DNA of 64,000 bases from Imbroritus primus (GCA_000272025.2 AKCV02000014.1:19465-83464); one strand, 5' to 3'. Counted from the stretch's first letter, positions 43,136 through 52,985 are shown. Made by a program: numbers and translations. Notes: generated by a model not told the origin, from the sequence alone.

Positions 43136-44722
43136 TCAGAACATGCGCGGACCGCGTGGCTGGCTGCGCGAGCCGCCCGAATTGCCGCTGCGGTCACCGC
43201 CAGTGGTGCGTACGCCGGTGATGACGGCATCGCCTTCCTTCAGTTCACCGCGTACCAGTTCGGTGGCGTTGCCGTCGGACAGGCCCAGCCGCACCTCGAC
43301 ACCCACCGGCTGGCCATCGCGCAACACATAGATCGTACCTGGCGTCGTCGCGCCGCGCGCGCTGCCGCGACGGCCTGCATTCATGGCGGCATACAGGGCC
43401 TGCTGCTCGGGCGTCAGCATCGCGCGAATCTGTTCGCGCATGGCGTCGCGCTGCGCATCGTTGGCGCCAGGACGGCGAGCGCCGTCACCACCTTGACCGC
43501 CCGGCGCCCCACCTTGCGCGCCCTCGCCATCCTGGCCGCGTGCCGCGCGCTGCTGGCGGGCATTGGCAAGGATCTCGTCGAGGCGTGCCTGCTGCTTCTC
43601 GTCCAGTTTCAGTTCGGTGACGAGGCGCTCCTTCATGGCGTTGGCGCCACCGGCGCTGGTGCCAGCGTTGCCGCCAGCCATGCCCGCGTTGCGTTGCGCG
43701 GGTGCGGCATCGGCACTGGCCGGGCGGAAGCGCAGCGCCGCATTGGGCACCTTCAGCGCGTTCTCGCGCCGCGCGGTGACGATGCGCACATTCGCCGTCA
43801 TGCCTGGTAGCAGCGACTGGTCGCGATTGGAGGCAGAGACCACGACCACGTAGGTCACGACGTTCTGTACCACCAGCGAGGCCTTGCGCACCTGCATCAC
43901 TTCGCCACGGAAGGTCTGGCCGGGGAAGGCATCGACCGTGAAGGTGGCTTCCTGTCCTTCATGGATGCGGCCCACGTCGGCTTCGTCGACCGACACTTCC
44001 ACCTGCATGGCCGTCAGGTCCTGGGCGATGATGAACAGTTCCGGCGCCTGCAGGCTTGCCGCCACGGTCTGGCCGGGCTCGACGCTGCGCTTGATGACGG
44101 TGCCGTCGACCGGGGCGCGGATGATGGTCTTCTCGAGTTCGGTGCGGGCGGAGTACAGCAAAGCCTCGCGCTGCTTGACCTGCGCCTGGGCATTGGCCAC
44201 CTGGGCCTGCGACGAGGCATACACCGCAGCCTGGGCCTCGTAGGCCGCCTGGTTGGTGTCGAATTCGGCCGCGGAAATGAAGTTCTTTTCCAACAATTCG
44301 CGCTTGCGCTTCAGATCGCGCTCGAGGTTCAGCGTGGTCACGCGCTGGCGGTTCAGCTCGGACTGCGAGGACAGCACGGAGGCACGCGCCGCCTGGAGAT
44401 TGGCCTCCGCTTCCTGCACGCGCGACTCATAGGTCTGGGGATTGATGCGCGCAACGATGTCACCCTGCCGGACGCGCGAGTTGTAGTCGACCAGCAGCTC
44501 CTTGATCTGCCCTGACACCTGCGAACCGACCGACACCGATTTGACTGGGTTGAGTGTGCCCGACGCCGAGACGGAGGCCACGATGTCGCCACGCTCCACC
44601 TTGCTGGTGAGGTACTCCGGCGCGCTGTTGCGCTTGCTCCAGTAATGCCAGCCTACGGCAGCCGCGGCGATCAACGCAACACCTGCGAGGAGGGACACGG
44701 CGCGGGTACGGGTGAATGTCAT
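43136..44722 (-). CDS. MacA-type periplasmic adaptor with Spy/CpxP-like insertion
   Basis: This 528-residue protein has one N-terminal anchor, a lipoyl domain (GDIVASVSASGTLNPVKSVS), a long helical hairpin (about 95-190) and a beta-barrel with DVGRIHEGQEATFTVDAFPG. Between the barrel and the C-terminal domain lies an unusual insert (about residues 335-455): two helix-like blocks, LDEKQQARLDEILANARQQR and AMREQIRAMLTPEQQALYAAM, around a Gly/Gln-rich linker. LTPEQ resembles the LTxxQ motif of the periplasmic chaperones Spy and CpxP. The usual C-terminal strands return at TIYVLRDGQPVGVEVRLG. It links the ABC pair to an outer membrane channel. Confidence 0.88.
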   Translation of the reverse strand: MTFTRTRAVSLLAGVALIAAAAVGWHYWSKRNSAPEYLTSKVERGDIVASVSASGTLNPVKSVSVGSQVSGQIKELLVDYNSRVRQGDIVARINPQTYESRVQEAEANLQAARASVLSSQSELNRQRVTTLNLERDLKRKRELLEKNFISAAEFDTNQAAYEAQAAVYASSQAQVANAQAQVKQREALLYSARTELEKTIIRAPVDGTVIKRSVEPGQTVAASLQAPELFIIAQDLTAMQVEVSVDEADVGRIHEGQEATFTVDAFPGQTFRGEVMQVRKASLVVQNVVTYVVVVSASNRDQSLLPGMTANVRIVTARRENALKVPNAALRFRPASADAAPAQRNAGMAGGNAGTSAGGANAMKERLVTELKLDEKQQARLDEILANARQQRAARGQDGEGAQGGAPGGQGGDGARRPGANDAQRDAMREQIRAMLTPEQQALYAAMNAGRRGSARGATTPGTIYVLRDGQPVGVEVRLGLSDGNATELVRGELKEGDAVITGVRTTGGDRSGNSGGSRSQPRGPRMF

Positions 44723-45225
44723 AGAAGATGCTTGGTCAGAAAATCACGGATCACGATCGAAAATTACCGCCAGCGCCCGCAGGGCGCGCAGTCTGCGCAA
44801 CAAGACTATCCGCTTCCACGTCAAGCGGGCGCTAAGCCGGATCAAGAATTGTTACCGGCACAAACGGGCTGAGCCCCAGCTGACGCCACGCCGCCCGGAG
44901 CCTATGTTAAGGTCACTTACAATCAGTTACAAACCTGCGGGCGTCATGATACCGTGCCAGTGATTGGCTGCCACGGGTTCGAGGCGGCCGCCGGCTTTTA
45001 CGTTCCACTTTCGTGGCGCTGCCTGCGCATGCATCCGGATCCGCTCGCCATTCCCCGCCCGCCTTGCCGACTAGCCCCCGGCGTTGCAACGGGTGGCCGC
45101 CCCATCTGCGCTGCGCCAGCCGCACGCTCACGCTCCGCGCCGGCACACGGAAGCCGGACCAGTGCGTGCAACAAGCATGCACAAGCAACTGACCGGGTAC
45201 GCTCTTTATCCCCAGCTTGGCCCTA
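44723..45225. other. Divergent intergenic region between the MacA-type and TetR genes
   Basis: The gene-free stretch is 566 bp with the promoter entry that follows. It contains CACTTACAATCAGTTAC (44914-44930), which carries two TTAC steps similar to those in the TetR-gene operator, so one repressor might act at both places. I could not identify the promoter of the adaptor gene with confidence and see no gene. Confidence 0.4.
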
Positions 45226-45274
45226 TTGACCCGCTCCGGGTGCGTCATTACATTAATGACTCTTCAGTAAGTTA
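45226..45274 (+). promoter_or_regulatory. Promoter and palindromic operator of the TetR/RND operon
   Basis: TTGACC (45226-45231), a 17-bp spacer and TACATT (45249-45254) form a promoter. Immediately downstream TTAATGACT (45253-45261), CTTC and AGTAAGTTA (45266-45274) form an imperfect palindrome matching at 6 of 9 positions per arm. This is a likely site for autorepression by the TetR-type protein encoded 15 bp further on. Confidence 0.6.
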
Positions 45275-45288
45275 CCTCGAGAAGGCTC

Positions 45289-46047
45289 GTGAATACGCCC
45301 GCCCCCGCCCCCAACCGCTCGTCCGGCCCCACGACAGCGCGACGCTGGGCCCGCCGCAAGGAGGCCCGCCCGCAGGAACTGGTGGCTGCGGCGCTCGGGC
45401 ATTTCATCCGCGACGGCTACCATGCCGCGCGCCTCGATGACATCGCGCGCAGCGCCAATGTCTCCAAGGGCACGGTCTACCTGTATTTCGCCGACAAGGA
45501 AGCGCTCTTCAAGGCGGTCATCCGCGAGAACCTCTCCCCGGTTCTCGCCGAAGGCGAGGACCTGATCAGCCGCCACCAGGGGAGCACGGCCGAGTTGCTG
45601 CAGTGCCTGTTCGGCGGATGGTGGGAAATGATGGGCAAGAGCCCGGCTGCGGGGCTCGCCAAGCTGGTGATGGCTGAATCGGCACGCTTCCCGAACCTGG
45701 CGCGTTTCTATTACGACGAAGTGATCGCCCGAGCCGACGCGCTGTTTCGTCGCGCCATCCAGCAAGGCATCGACCGTGGCGAATTCCGCGCCGCCGCCCT
45801 CGCCCCTACCACCGCGGCGCTTACCGCGCCGATGGTGTTCCTGATGATGTGGAACCATTCGTTCGGCACCTGCGTGACACGCGAGTTTTCGCCGGAAGCG
45901 TTTATCGACAGCTACGTCAATCTCGCCCTGTTCGGGTTGGTGAAACGTCCAGACGACGCCACCCTGCCGCTAGCCAGCGGGGTATGCGAAATGGCCGCCG
46001 CCGAACTGGCAGAACGGCTGCACTCCGCCACGCAGGATCCTGCATGA
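45289..46047 (+). CDS. TetR-family transcriptional regulator
   Basis: A GTG start preceded by GAGAAGG gives 252 residues. The HTH is LDDIARSANVSKGTVYLYFADKEALF (about 48-73), the standard TetR DNA-binding helix pair. The ligand-binding part has WWEMMGKSPAAGLAKLVMAE and MVFLMMWNHSF. It is the first gene of the RND operon, overlapping the adaptor gene by ATGA, and probably represses it through the palindrome upstream. Confidence 0.9.
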   Translation: MNTPAPAPNRSSGPTTARRWARRKEARPQELVAAALGHFIRDGYHAARLDDIARSANVSKGTVYLYFADKEALFKAVIRENLSPVLAEGEDLISRHQGSTAELLQCLFGGWWEMMGKSPAAGLAKLVMAESARFPNLARFYYDEVIARADALFRRAIQQGIDRGEFRAAALAPTTAALTAPMVFLMMWNHSFGTCVTREFSPEAFIDSYVNLALFGLVKRPDDATLPLASGVCEMAAAELAERLHSATQDPA

Positions 46048-47144
46048 CGCGCCGCCGATTGATCCTGATCGTCGCAGTGGCTGCCCTGGCCGTAATGGCC
46101 GCTTTCGCGCTGCTGCGCCCGCGCGGCACTGCTGCGCCCGCTCCGGCCGTCGCGCCGCTCGAATTTCTGCCGAGCGACGTGTTCACCGTCCAGCCCACGG
46201 ACGTGCAAGCCGTCCTGCCGCTCACCGGCAGCCTGAGCGCCCTGCAACAGGCAGCGGTGCGCGCCAAGGTCAGCGGCGAACTGAGCCAGGTGCTGGTACG
46301 CGAAGGCGAAAGCGTAAAGCAGGGGCAAGTCATCGCGCGGCTCGACACCACGGAATACGATGCGCGCGTGGCGCAGGCCAATGGGCAGATGCTCGCCGCC
46401 AAGGGCGAGTACGACAAGGCCCGACAGGTGATGGCGCGCAACCGCGACCTGGTGGCGCGCGGCTTCATCTCCAAGACTGCCTTTGAAAACTACGAGGCCA
46501 ACACCGCCGTGGCCAAGGCCAACCTCGATGCTGCCAACGGCGGCCTGGCCGTGGCCCGCAAGGCATTGGCCGACACGGTGATCTACGCGCCATTCGATGG
46601 CATGGTCGCCGTCCGCAGCGCGGAGCCGGGCGAGAAGGTATCGCCCGACGCCAAGTTGTTCGATATCGTCAACCTCGCGCGCCTCGAGCTGGCGGCGGCG
46701 ATTCCGCTCGGCGAAGCTAGCCGCATCCGCATCGGCCAGCCGGTGCAGTTGCAGGCCGAGGGGGAGGAGACGATGATCACTGGGGCGCTCGAACGCATCA
46801 ACCCGGCGGCCACGGAAGGCACGCGCAGCATCATGGTGTATGTGTCGGTCGCCAATTCCGACGGCCGCCTGCGCGCCGGGCAGTTCGTCAAGGGCGGACT
46901 GGTGCTGGAGCAACGCCCGCAGGTGCTGGCGATTCCGGCTATTGCGGTGCGCACAGAGGGCGAACGGCACTTCGTGTATGTCATCGACGCACAGGGCAAG
47001 CTGGCGGAGCAGGCGGTGCAGACCGGGCTGCGCTCCGCCGACCAGGTGGAGATCACCGCCGGGCTGCAGGCCGGCACGCGCATCGTGCGCAACAATCTTG
47101 GGACGCTGCGCACCGGTACGCCGGTGGTGGTGAAAGGCAGCTAG
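46044..47144 (+). CDS. RND efflux periplasmic adaptor protein
   Basis: This 366-residue protein has an N-terminal anchor (RRRLILIVAVAALAVMAAFA). The lipoyl halves are VRAKVSGELSQVLVREGESV and DTVIYAPFDGMVAVRSAEPG, around a helical hairpin with NRDLVARGFISKTAFENYEA. A beta-barrel and a membrane-proximal domain follow. It begins inside the TetR stop codon and ends 3 bp before the pump gene, so all are co-translated. Confidence 0.92.
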   Translation: MTRRRLILIVAVAALAVMAAFALLRPRGTAAPAPAVAPLEFLPSDVFTVQPTDVQAVLPLTGSLSALQQAAVRAKVSGELSQVLVREGESVKQGQVIARLDTTEYDARVAQANGQMLAAKGEYDKARQVMARNRDLVARGFISKTAFENYEANTAVAKANLDAANGGLAVARKALADTVIYAPFDGMVAVRSAEPGEKVSPDAKLFDIVNLARLELAAAIPLGEASRIRIGQPVQLQAEGEETMITGALERINPAATEGTRSIMVYVSVANSDGRLRAGQFVKGGLVLEQRPQVLAIPAIAVRTEGERHFVYVIDAQGKLAEQAVQTGLRSADQVEITAGLQAGTRIVRNNLGTLRTGTPVVVKGS

Positions 47145-47147
47145 CCG

Positions 47148-50100
47148 ATGTGGTTCACGCGGGTCTCCATCCACAACCCGGTGTTCGCCACCATGATGAT
47201 GCTGGCGTTCGTGGTGATCGGCCTGTTCTCCTATAACCGCCTGCCCGTCGACCAGTTTCCGGAAATCCAGTTTCCCATCGTGGTGGTGCAGACTGCCTAT
47301 CCCGGCGCCTCGCCGGAGTCGGTGGAATCCGACGTCACGCGCAAGATCGAGGAGGTGGTCAATACCATCTCGGGCATCGACGAGATCTTCTCGAACTCGT
47401 ACCAGGACAACTCCGTCGTCGTCATCCAGTTCCAGCTCACGGTCGATATCGGCCGTGCGGCGCAGGACGTGCGCGACAAGATCGCGCTGATCCGCCCGCA
47501 GTTCCGCGATGAGGTCGAGGAACCGCGTGTGCTGCGCTACGACCCGACCGAGCTGCCGATCTTCTACCTGTCGGTGCAGAACGCACCGGGCATGGATCCG
47601 TCAATGCAACGTTCGGCGCGTGAGCTGACCACCATCGCCGACCAGATCGTCAAGAAACGCCTCGAAGCCGTGCGCGGTGTGGGCGCAATCTCGCTGGTCG
47701 GCGGCACCAAGCGCGAGATCGAGGTCAAGCTGCGCCCGCAGGCCATGGAAGCGCTGGGCGTGAGCGTTGATCAGGTCATGAACGCGCTGCGCAGCGAGAA
47801 CCAGGAACTGCCGGCTGGTGCCCTGCAATCGTCCTCGACCGAACAGATCGTGCAGATCAAGGGCCGCGCGCTGGCGCCCGAGGATTTTGCGCGCATCATC
47901 GTGGCGCGGCGCGGCGGGCAGGCAGTGACGCTCGACCAGGTTGCCGAGGTGCGCGATGGCCAGGAGGAACAAGACAGCCTGGCCCTGCTCAATGGCCAGC
48001 GCGGCCTTTTCCTCACGGTGATCAAGGCCCAGGGCGAGAACGCCGTGGCCACGGTGGATGGCCTCGTGGCAATGCTCGACGACGTACGCAAGATGGTGCC
48101 GGAAGGCGTCGAACTGAAAGTCATCAACGACACCGCCCGTGGCATCCGTAACAGCGTCACCGAGGTACGCAGCACGCTGCTCGAAGGCGCGGCGCTGACC
48201 ATCATCATCGTCTTCCTGTTCCTCGGCTCGTGGCGCAGCACGGTCATCACCGGCCTGACGCTGCCGATCTCGCTGATCGGCACCTTCGGCGTGATGTATA
48301 TGTCCGGCTTCACGCTCAACGTCATCACGCTGATGGCGCTGTCGCTGTGCGTTGGCCTGCTGATCGACGATGCCATCGTGGTGCGCGAGAACATCGTGCG
48401 CCACAACCTGATGGGCAAGACGCACCGCGCCGCGGCGCTCGACGGCACGAGCGAGATCGGGCTGGCGGTGCTGGCTACCACCCTGTCCATCGTCGCGGTC
48501 TTCCTGCCGGTGGGCTTCATGGGCGGCATCATCGGCCGCTTCTTCCATCAGTTCGGCGTCACCGTGGTGGCGGCCGTGCTGATCTCGATGTTTGTCTCGT
48601 TCACGCTCGACCCGATGCTCTCCTCCGTCTGGCGCGACCCGGACCTGCACGGCACCGGCAACAAGGGCGGCTGGTACGGCCGTACCTTCGGCCGCCTGCT
48701 GGACTGGTTCAGCAACCGCATGGACTCGCTCTCCCATGGCTACGCTGGCATGCTCGGCTGGGCGCTGCGCCATCGCATCGCCACGGTGGTATTGGCGGTG
48801 GTGGCTTTCTTCGGCAGCTTCACACTGGTGCCGCTGATCGGCACGGAATTCGTGCCGGCGGCCGACCTGTCGGAAACGCAGATCGGCTTCACCACGCCGG
48901 TCGGCTCGTCGCTCGACGTCACCGAAAGCAAGGTCAAGCAGGTACAGGCCGCGCTCGGCGAATTCCCCGAGGTGCTGTACTCCTACGCCACCATCAATTC
49001 CGGCAACACGGCCGGCAAGAACAACGCGCTGGTGTCGATCCGCCTCAAGGACCGCCGCGAGCGCAGCATGAGCGTCAAGCAATTCAACGGCGTGCTGCGC
49101 GAGCGCATGAGCCGCATCGCGGGTATCAAGCTCACGCAGGTCGGCATGCCAGACGGTGCGGGAGGACAAAAGGCGATCCAGCTGTCCATCCAGGGCGACA
49201 GCCTGCCTGAACTCAAGCGTCTGTCGGACGAGGCGCTGGCGCGGCTCGCCAAGATCGACGGCCTGGTGGATCTCGATTCCAGCCTCAAGGAAGATCGACC
49301 CACCGTGGAAATCCGTATCCGCCGCGAACTCGCCTCCGATCTCGGCATCGGCCTCAACCAGATCGGCAATGCCCTGCGTCCGTTGCTCGCCGGCGATGCG
49401 GTGACCAGCTGGCGCGGACCGGATGACCAGAACTACGACGTGCGCGTGCGCCTGCCGCGCGATGCGCGCACCGGCGTAGCCGATCTCGAGGGACTGATGA
49501 TTGCCAGCACGCAGACCACGGCCGACGGCGCGCCGCGCATGGTGCCATTGCGCCAGATCGCGGAGATCGTGCCGTCCACCGGCGCGGCCAAGATCAGCCG
49601 CCGCGACCTGCTGCGCGAGGTGGAAATCACCGCCAACGCCGCCGGCCGCTCGCCCGGCGATCTGGCGCGCGAGATCGACTTGACGATGCAGTCACTTTCT
49701 TTACCCACGGGTTACAAATATCGTTTTGGCGGTTCCACCAAATCCATGCGAGAGTCCTTCGGGTACGCAGTTTCCGCGCTGGCGCTGGCGATCATCTTCA
49801 TCTACATGATCCTGGCCTCCCAGTTCGGCAGCTTCTTCCAGCCCGTAGCCATCATGATGTCGCTGCCGCTGACGCTGATCGGCGTGTTCCTGGCGCTGCT
49901 GCTGTTCCGCTCGACGCTGAACATGTTCTCGATCATCGGCTTCATCATGCTCATGGGGCTCGTGACCAAGAACGCCATCCTGCTGGTGGACTTTGCCAAC
50001 CAGGCGCGGCGCGGCGAACACGGCAAGGCGGCGCTGGGGCGCGAGGCGGCGCTGGTGGAAGCGGCGCGCGTACGCCTGCGGCCGATCCTCATGACCACGC

Positions 50101-50378
50101 TGGCGATGATCTTCGGCATGGTGCCGCTGGCCTTCAGCCTTGGCGAAGGCTCGGAACAGCGCGCCCCGATGGGCCAGACGGTGATCGGCGGCATCATCAC
50201 CTCGTCGGTGCTGACACTGGTAGTGGTACCGGTGATCTACACCTACCTGGACGACCTGGCAGCCTGGCTGCGGCGCAAATGGCGCGGCAAGGACGGTCCG
50301 GACGACGATGCGGACGGCAGGAGCGGTGAACCGGACGATCCGGCGCACCCCGCCGGGAACACCGTGGTGATCCCCTGA
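47148..50378 (+). CDS. RND efflux transporter permease (HAE1 type)
   Basis: This 1076-residue pump starts MWFTRVSIHNPVFATMMMLA and has twelve helices. The helix-4 Asp-Asp pair is in CVGLLIDDAIVVRENIVRHN (about residue 400). The second half contains FIMLMGLVTKNAILLVDFAN. It belongs to the hydrophobe/amphiphile group close to MdtB/C-like pumps. There is no outer membrane gene directly after it, but a TolC-family gene lies three genes downstream at 51522. The C-terminal tail is long and acidic (DGPDDDADGRSGEPDDP). Confidence 0.93.
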   Translation: MWFTRVSIHNPVFATMMMLAFVVIGLFSYNRLPVDQFPEIQFPIVVVQTAYPGASPESVESDVTRKIEEVVNTISGIDEIFSNSYQDNSVVVIQFQLTVDIGRAAQDVRDKIALIRPQFRDEVEEPRVLRYDPTELPIFYLSVQNAPGMDPSMQRSARELTTIADQIVKKRLEAVRGVGAISLVGGTKREIEVKLRPQAMEALGVSVDQVMNALRSENQELPAGALQSSSTEQIVQIKGRALAPEDFARIIVARRGGQAVTLDQVAEVRDGQEEQDSLALLNGQRGLFLTVIKAQGENAVATVDGLVAMLDDVRKMVPEGVELKVINDTARGIRNSVTEVRSTLLEGAALTIIIVFLFLGSWRSTVITGLTLPISLIGTFGVMYMSGFTLNVITLMALSLCVGLLIDDAIVVRENIVRHNLMGKTHRAAALDGTSEIGLAVLATTLSIVAVFLPVGFMGGIIGRFFHQFGVTVVAAVLISMFVSFTLDPMLSSVWRDPDLHGTGNKGGWYGRTFGRLLDWFSNRMDSLSHGYAGMLGWALRHRIATVVLAVVAFFGSFTLVPLIGTEFVPAADLSETQIGFTTPVGSSLDVTESKVKQVQAALGEFPEVLYSYATINSGNTAGKNNALVSIRLKDRRERSMSVKQFNGVLRERMSRIAGIKLTQVGMPDGAGGQKAIQLSIQGDSLPELKRLSDEALARLAKIDGLVDLDSSLKEDRPTVEIRIRRELASDLGIGLNQIGNALRPLLAGDAVTSWRGPDDQNYDVRVRLPRDARTGVADLEGLMIASTQTTADGAPRMVPLRQIAEIVPSTGAAKISRRDLLREVEITANAAGRSPGDLAREIDLTMQSLSLPTGYKYRFGGSTKSMRESFGYAVSALALAIIFIYMILASQFGSFFQPVAIMMSLPLTLIGVFLALLLFRSTLNMFSIIGFIMLMGLVTKNAILLVDFANQARRGEHGKAALGREAALVEAARVRLRPILMTTLAMIFGMVPLAFSLGEGSEQRAPMGQTVIGGIITSSVLTLVVVPVIYTYLDDLAAWLRRKWRGKDGPDDDADGRSGEPDDPAHPAGNTVVIP

Positions 50379-50464
50379 ACCGCCCTGCGGACTTGATAGA
50401 ATGCAGGGTTGGATGCCGTGGCCACGGTTTGGCCCGCGCGGTAGATGAATGGAAGGAAATGCAA

Positions 50465-51118
50465 ATGGATATCGAACAGGCACGCTTCAACATGATCGAG
50501 CAACAGATCCGTCCGTGGGACGTGCTCGACCTGGAAATCCTCGATCTGCTGGCCATCGTCAAGCGCGAGCTGTTCGTCCCCACGGCCTATCAGGCGCTGG
50601 CCTTCGTCGACATGGAGATCCCGCTGCCGGCCGGCCAGAACATGCTGGCCCCGCGCGTCGAAGCCCGCATGCTGCAGGAGCTCGGCGTGCGCAAGCATGA
50701 GAACGTGCTGGAGATTGGCGCCGGTTCAGGCTACATGGCCGCCCTGCTAGCCCATCGCGCGCAACATGTCACGACGCTCGACATCGTGCCCGAGCTGGCC
50801 GACATGGCACGCCAGAACCTCGCACGCCATGGCGCGACGAATGTTCAGGTCATCGAAGCCGACGGCGCGCACGGCTATGCCGCTGGCGCCCCGTTCGACG
50901 TCATCTGCGTCTCCGGTGCCCTGCCCGTGGTGCCGCGCACCATGCTCGACCAGCTCAAGATTGGCGGCCGCCTCGGCGCCATCGTCGGCGCTGCGCCGGT
51001 CATGACGGCCCAACTGATCACGCGCCTGTCGGATACCGAGTTCCAGACCGTGAACCTGTTCGAGACCATGGCGACGCCGCTGATCGGCGCCGACGACCTG
51101 CCGCGTTTCCGCTTCTGA
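50465..51118 (+). CDS. Protein-L-isoaspartate O-methyltransferase family protein
   Basis: The ATG at 50465 is seven bases after AAGGA and gives 217 residues. The fold follows Pcm: QQIRPWDVLDLEILDLLAIV, then MLAPRVEARMLQELGVR, motif I VLEIGAGSGYMAALLA and FDVICVSGALPVVP. It may repair isoaspartyl residues, but this subgroup, found beside a rhodanese and TolC in related bacteria, diverges from canonical Pcm and its substrate is not certain. Confidence 0.85.
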   Translation: MDIEQARFNMIEQQIRPWDVLDLEILDLLAIVKRELFVPTAYQALAFVDMEIPLPAGQNMLAPRVEARMLQELGVRKHENVLEIGAGSGYMAALLAHRAQHVTTLDIVPELADMARQNLARHGATNVQVIEADGAHGYAAGAPFDVICVSGALPVVPRTMLDQLKIGGRLGAIVGAAPVMTAQLITRLSDTEFQTVNLFETMATPLIGADDLPRFRF

Positions 51119-51170
51119 AGCGACGCGGATGACAGATCGGACCTGACAGACCAGACGGATCACCCTGACA

Positions 51171-51500
51171 ATGCAGAACCTGACCGCTCCCGAACTCGCT
51201 GCGTGGCTGGCCGAGCCGGCCCCGGCACGCGGCCGGCCCGTGCTGCTCGATGTACGTGAGGACTGGGAATTCCAGACGTGCGCCCTGCCCGGCAGCGTGC
51301 ACATGCCAATGGGCAGCGTGCCGCAACGGGCGGCGGAGGTCGACGAGGATGCACCCGTCATCTGCATCTGCCATCACGGCATGCGCAGCTTGCATGTGGC
51401 GAGTTTTCTCGAGCGCCAGGGTTTTACCGATGTCTACAACCTGACGGGCGGCGTCGACGCGTGGGCGCGTCAGGTCGACCCCCAAATGCCGGTCTATTGA
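51171..51500 (+). CDS. Rhodanese-like protein
   Basis: This 109-residue single domain has VLLDVREDWEFQTCALPGSV (residues 24-43) and active-site loop ICHHGMRSLHVASFL with Cys67. The CHHGxRS loop is typical of GlpE-like rhodaneses of this neighbourhood. It lies 52 bp after the methyltransferase and 21 bp before the TolC-family gene. It is not closely similar in sequence to the island rhodanese at 23843. Confidence 0.9.
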   Translation: MQNLTAPELAAWLAEPAPARGRPVLLDVREDWEFQTCALPGSVHMPMGSVPQRAAEVDEDAPVICICHHGMRSLHVASFLERQGFTDVYNLTGGVDAWARQVDPQMPVY

Positions 51501-51521
51501 ATGTCGAACCCCGGAGTCTGC

Positions 51522-52985
51522 ATGTCTCTCGCTTCCCTTGCCCCGACCCCGCTCCGTGCTGCCGTGGCGGCCCTGCTCTTGCTGAGTCCGCTGGCGCATG
51601 GCGCCGACCTCCTGCAGGTCTATCACGAGGCGCAAGGAAACGATGCGCAATATGCTAGCGCGCGCTTTCAGGCGCAGGCCGGGCAGGAAGCGCTACCGCA
51701 GGCGCGTTCGGGACTGCTGCCGCAGATCTCCGGCAGTGCCAGCCTCACACGCAACGAGGTCGACCAGCGCTCGCCGATTCGCGTGGAGCGCAACGGCACG
51801 TCCAAGGGCTGGTCGCTCAACCTGACGCAGCCGCTATTCCGCTGGGACCGCTGGGAAACCTACAAGCAGGGCGAGCTGCAGGTCGCTATCGCCGACACCA
51901 CGCTGGCGCAGGCCTCGATCGACCTGATCACGCGCGTGGCCGAAGCCTACTTCAACGTGCTGGCGGCCCAGGACAATCTGTATCTTGCCGGCGCACAGAA
52001 GGATGCCATCTCCCAGCAACTCGAACAGGCCAAGCGCAATTTCGAGGTTGGCACCGCTACCATCACCGACACCAACGAAGCGCAAGCTAGCTACGACCTC
52101 GCGGTCTCGACCGAAATCGCCGCGCGCAGCGCGCTCGAAGTGGCACGCGCCACGCTGCAGCAGATCACCGGCAAGCCCGCCGAGGAGCTGATGGGCTTGC
52201 GTCCCGGCGCACCGCTACCGGGCCCCGTGCCGACGGACGTGAATAGCTGGGCACAACGCGCCGAGGACGGCAACCTGCAGGCCATCATCGCCAGCCTGAG
52301 CGGCCAGATCGCGCAGCGCGAAACCAAGAAGGCACGCGCCGGCCACCTGCCGACCGTCGACCTGGTGGCATCGCGCAGCTACAGCAGCAACAGCACGGCA
52401 TCGCAGACCTCGACCAACCTGGGCGGCACGCGTAGCGACTCCAGCCAGATCGGCGTGCAGGTGACAATTCCGCTGTTCTCCGGCGGCTACACGCAGTCAC
52501 GCGTGCGCGAAACGCTGGCGCTCGAAAGCAAGGCCGCCAGCGATTACGATTTTGCGCGCCGCACGGCTGCGCAGTCGGCGCGCCAGTACTACTCGGGCGT
52601 GACGAATGGACTCGCGCAGGTGGCGGCGCTTGAAGCTGCCGAGAAATCAGCGCTGAGCTCCCTCGAATCGAACCGCCTGGGTTACGAGGTCGGCGTGCGT
52701 ATCAACATCGACGTGCTGAATGCGCAGGCACAACTGTTTGCCACGCGGCGCGATCTGCAGCGTGCGCGTTACGACACGATCCTGAACGGACTGCGGCTGA
52801 AGGCTGCGGCCGGCACGCTGACCGAGGACGACGTGGTGCAGATCAATACCCTGCTGACAGCCACGAGCGCCAGTCTCACGGCGCTGCCCTCCAGCACGGC
52901 CAAGGCTGCGCCGAAGAAGGCGCCGGTCTCTCCCTCCACCGCCCCGCTGACGCAGCCGCGCACGTCCGGCCGTGCAGCCGGCTAA
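51522..52985 (+). CDS. tolC: TolC-family outer membrane protein
   Basis: The ATG at 51522 is five bases after GGAG and gives 487 residues; an ATG at 51501 would add seven. The signal peptide ends SPLAHG, then ADLLQVYHEAQGNDAQYASA starts the helical repeat. VTIPLFSGGYTQSRVRETLA and LGYEVGVRINIDVLNAQAQL are the conserved outer membrane and helix motifs. It probably serves the RND pump at 47148 and perhaps the MacAB-type exporter. A long hairpin follows its stop. Confidence 0.93.
   Translation: MSLASLAPTPLRAAVAALLLLSPLAHGADLLQVYHEAQGNDAQYASARFQAQAGQEALPQARSGLLPQISGSASLTRNEVDQRSPIRVERNGTSKGWSLNLTQPLFRWDRWETYKQGELQVAIADTTLAQASIDLITRVAEAYFNVLAAQDNLYLAGAQKDAISQQLEQAKRNFEVGTATITDTNEAQASYDLAVSTEIAARSALEVARATLQQITGKPAEELMGLRPGAPLPGPVPTDVNSWAQRAEDGNLQAIIASLSGQIAQRETKKARAGHLPTVDLVASRSYSSNSTASQTSTNLGGTRSDSSQIGVQVTIPLFSGGYTQSRVRETLALESKAASDYDFARRTAAQSARQYYSGVTNGLAQVAALEAAEKSALSSLESNRLGYEVGVRINIDVLNAQAQLFATRRDLQRARYDTILNGLRLKAAAGTLTEDDVVQINTLLTATSASLTALPSSTAKAAPKKAPVSPSTAPLTQPRTSGRAAG

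Noticed and set aside
51171..51500. Island rhodanese (23843) and backbone rhodanese as recent duplicates
   Set aside because: The active-site loops (CRSGARS and CHHGMRS) and the rest of the sequences differ too much for a recent copy.
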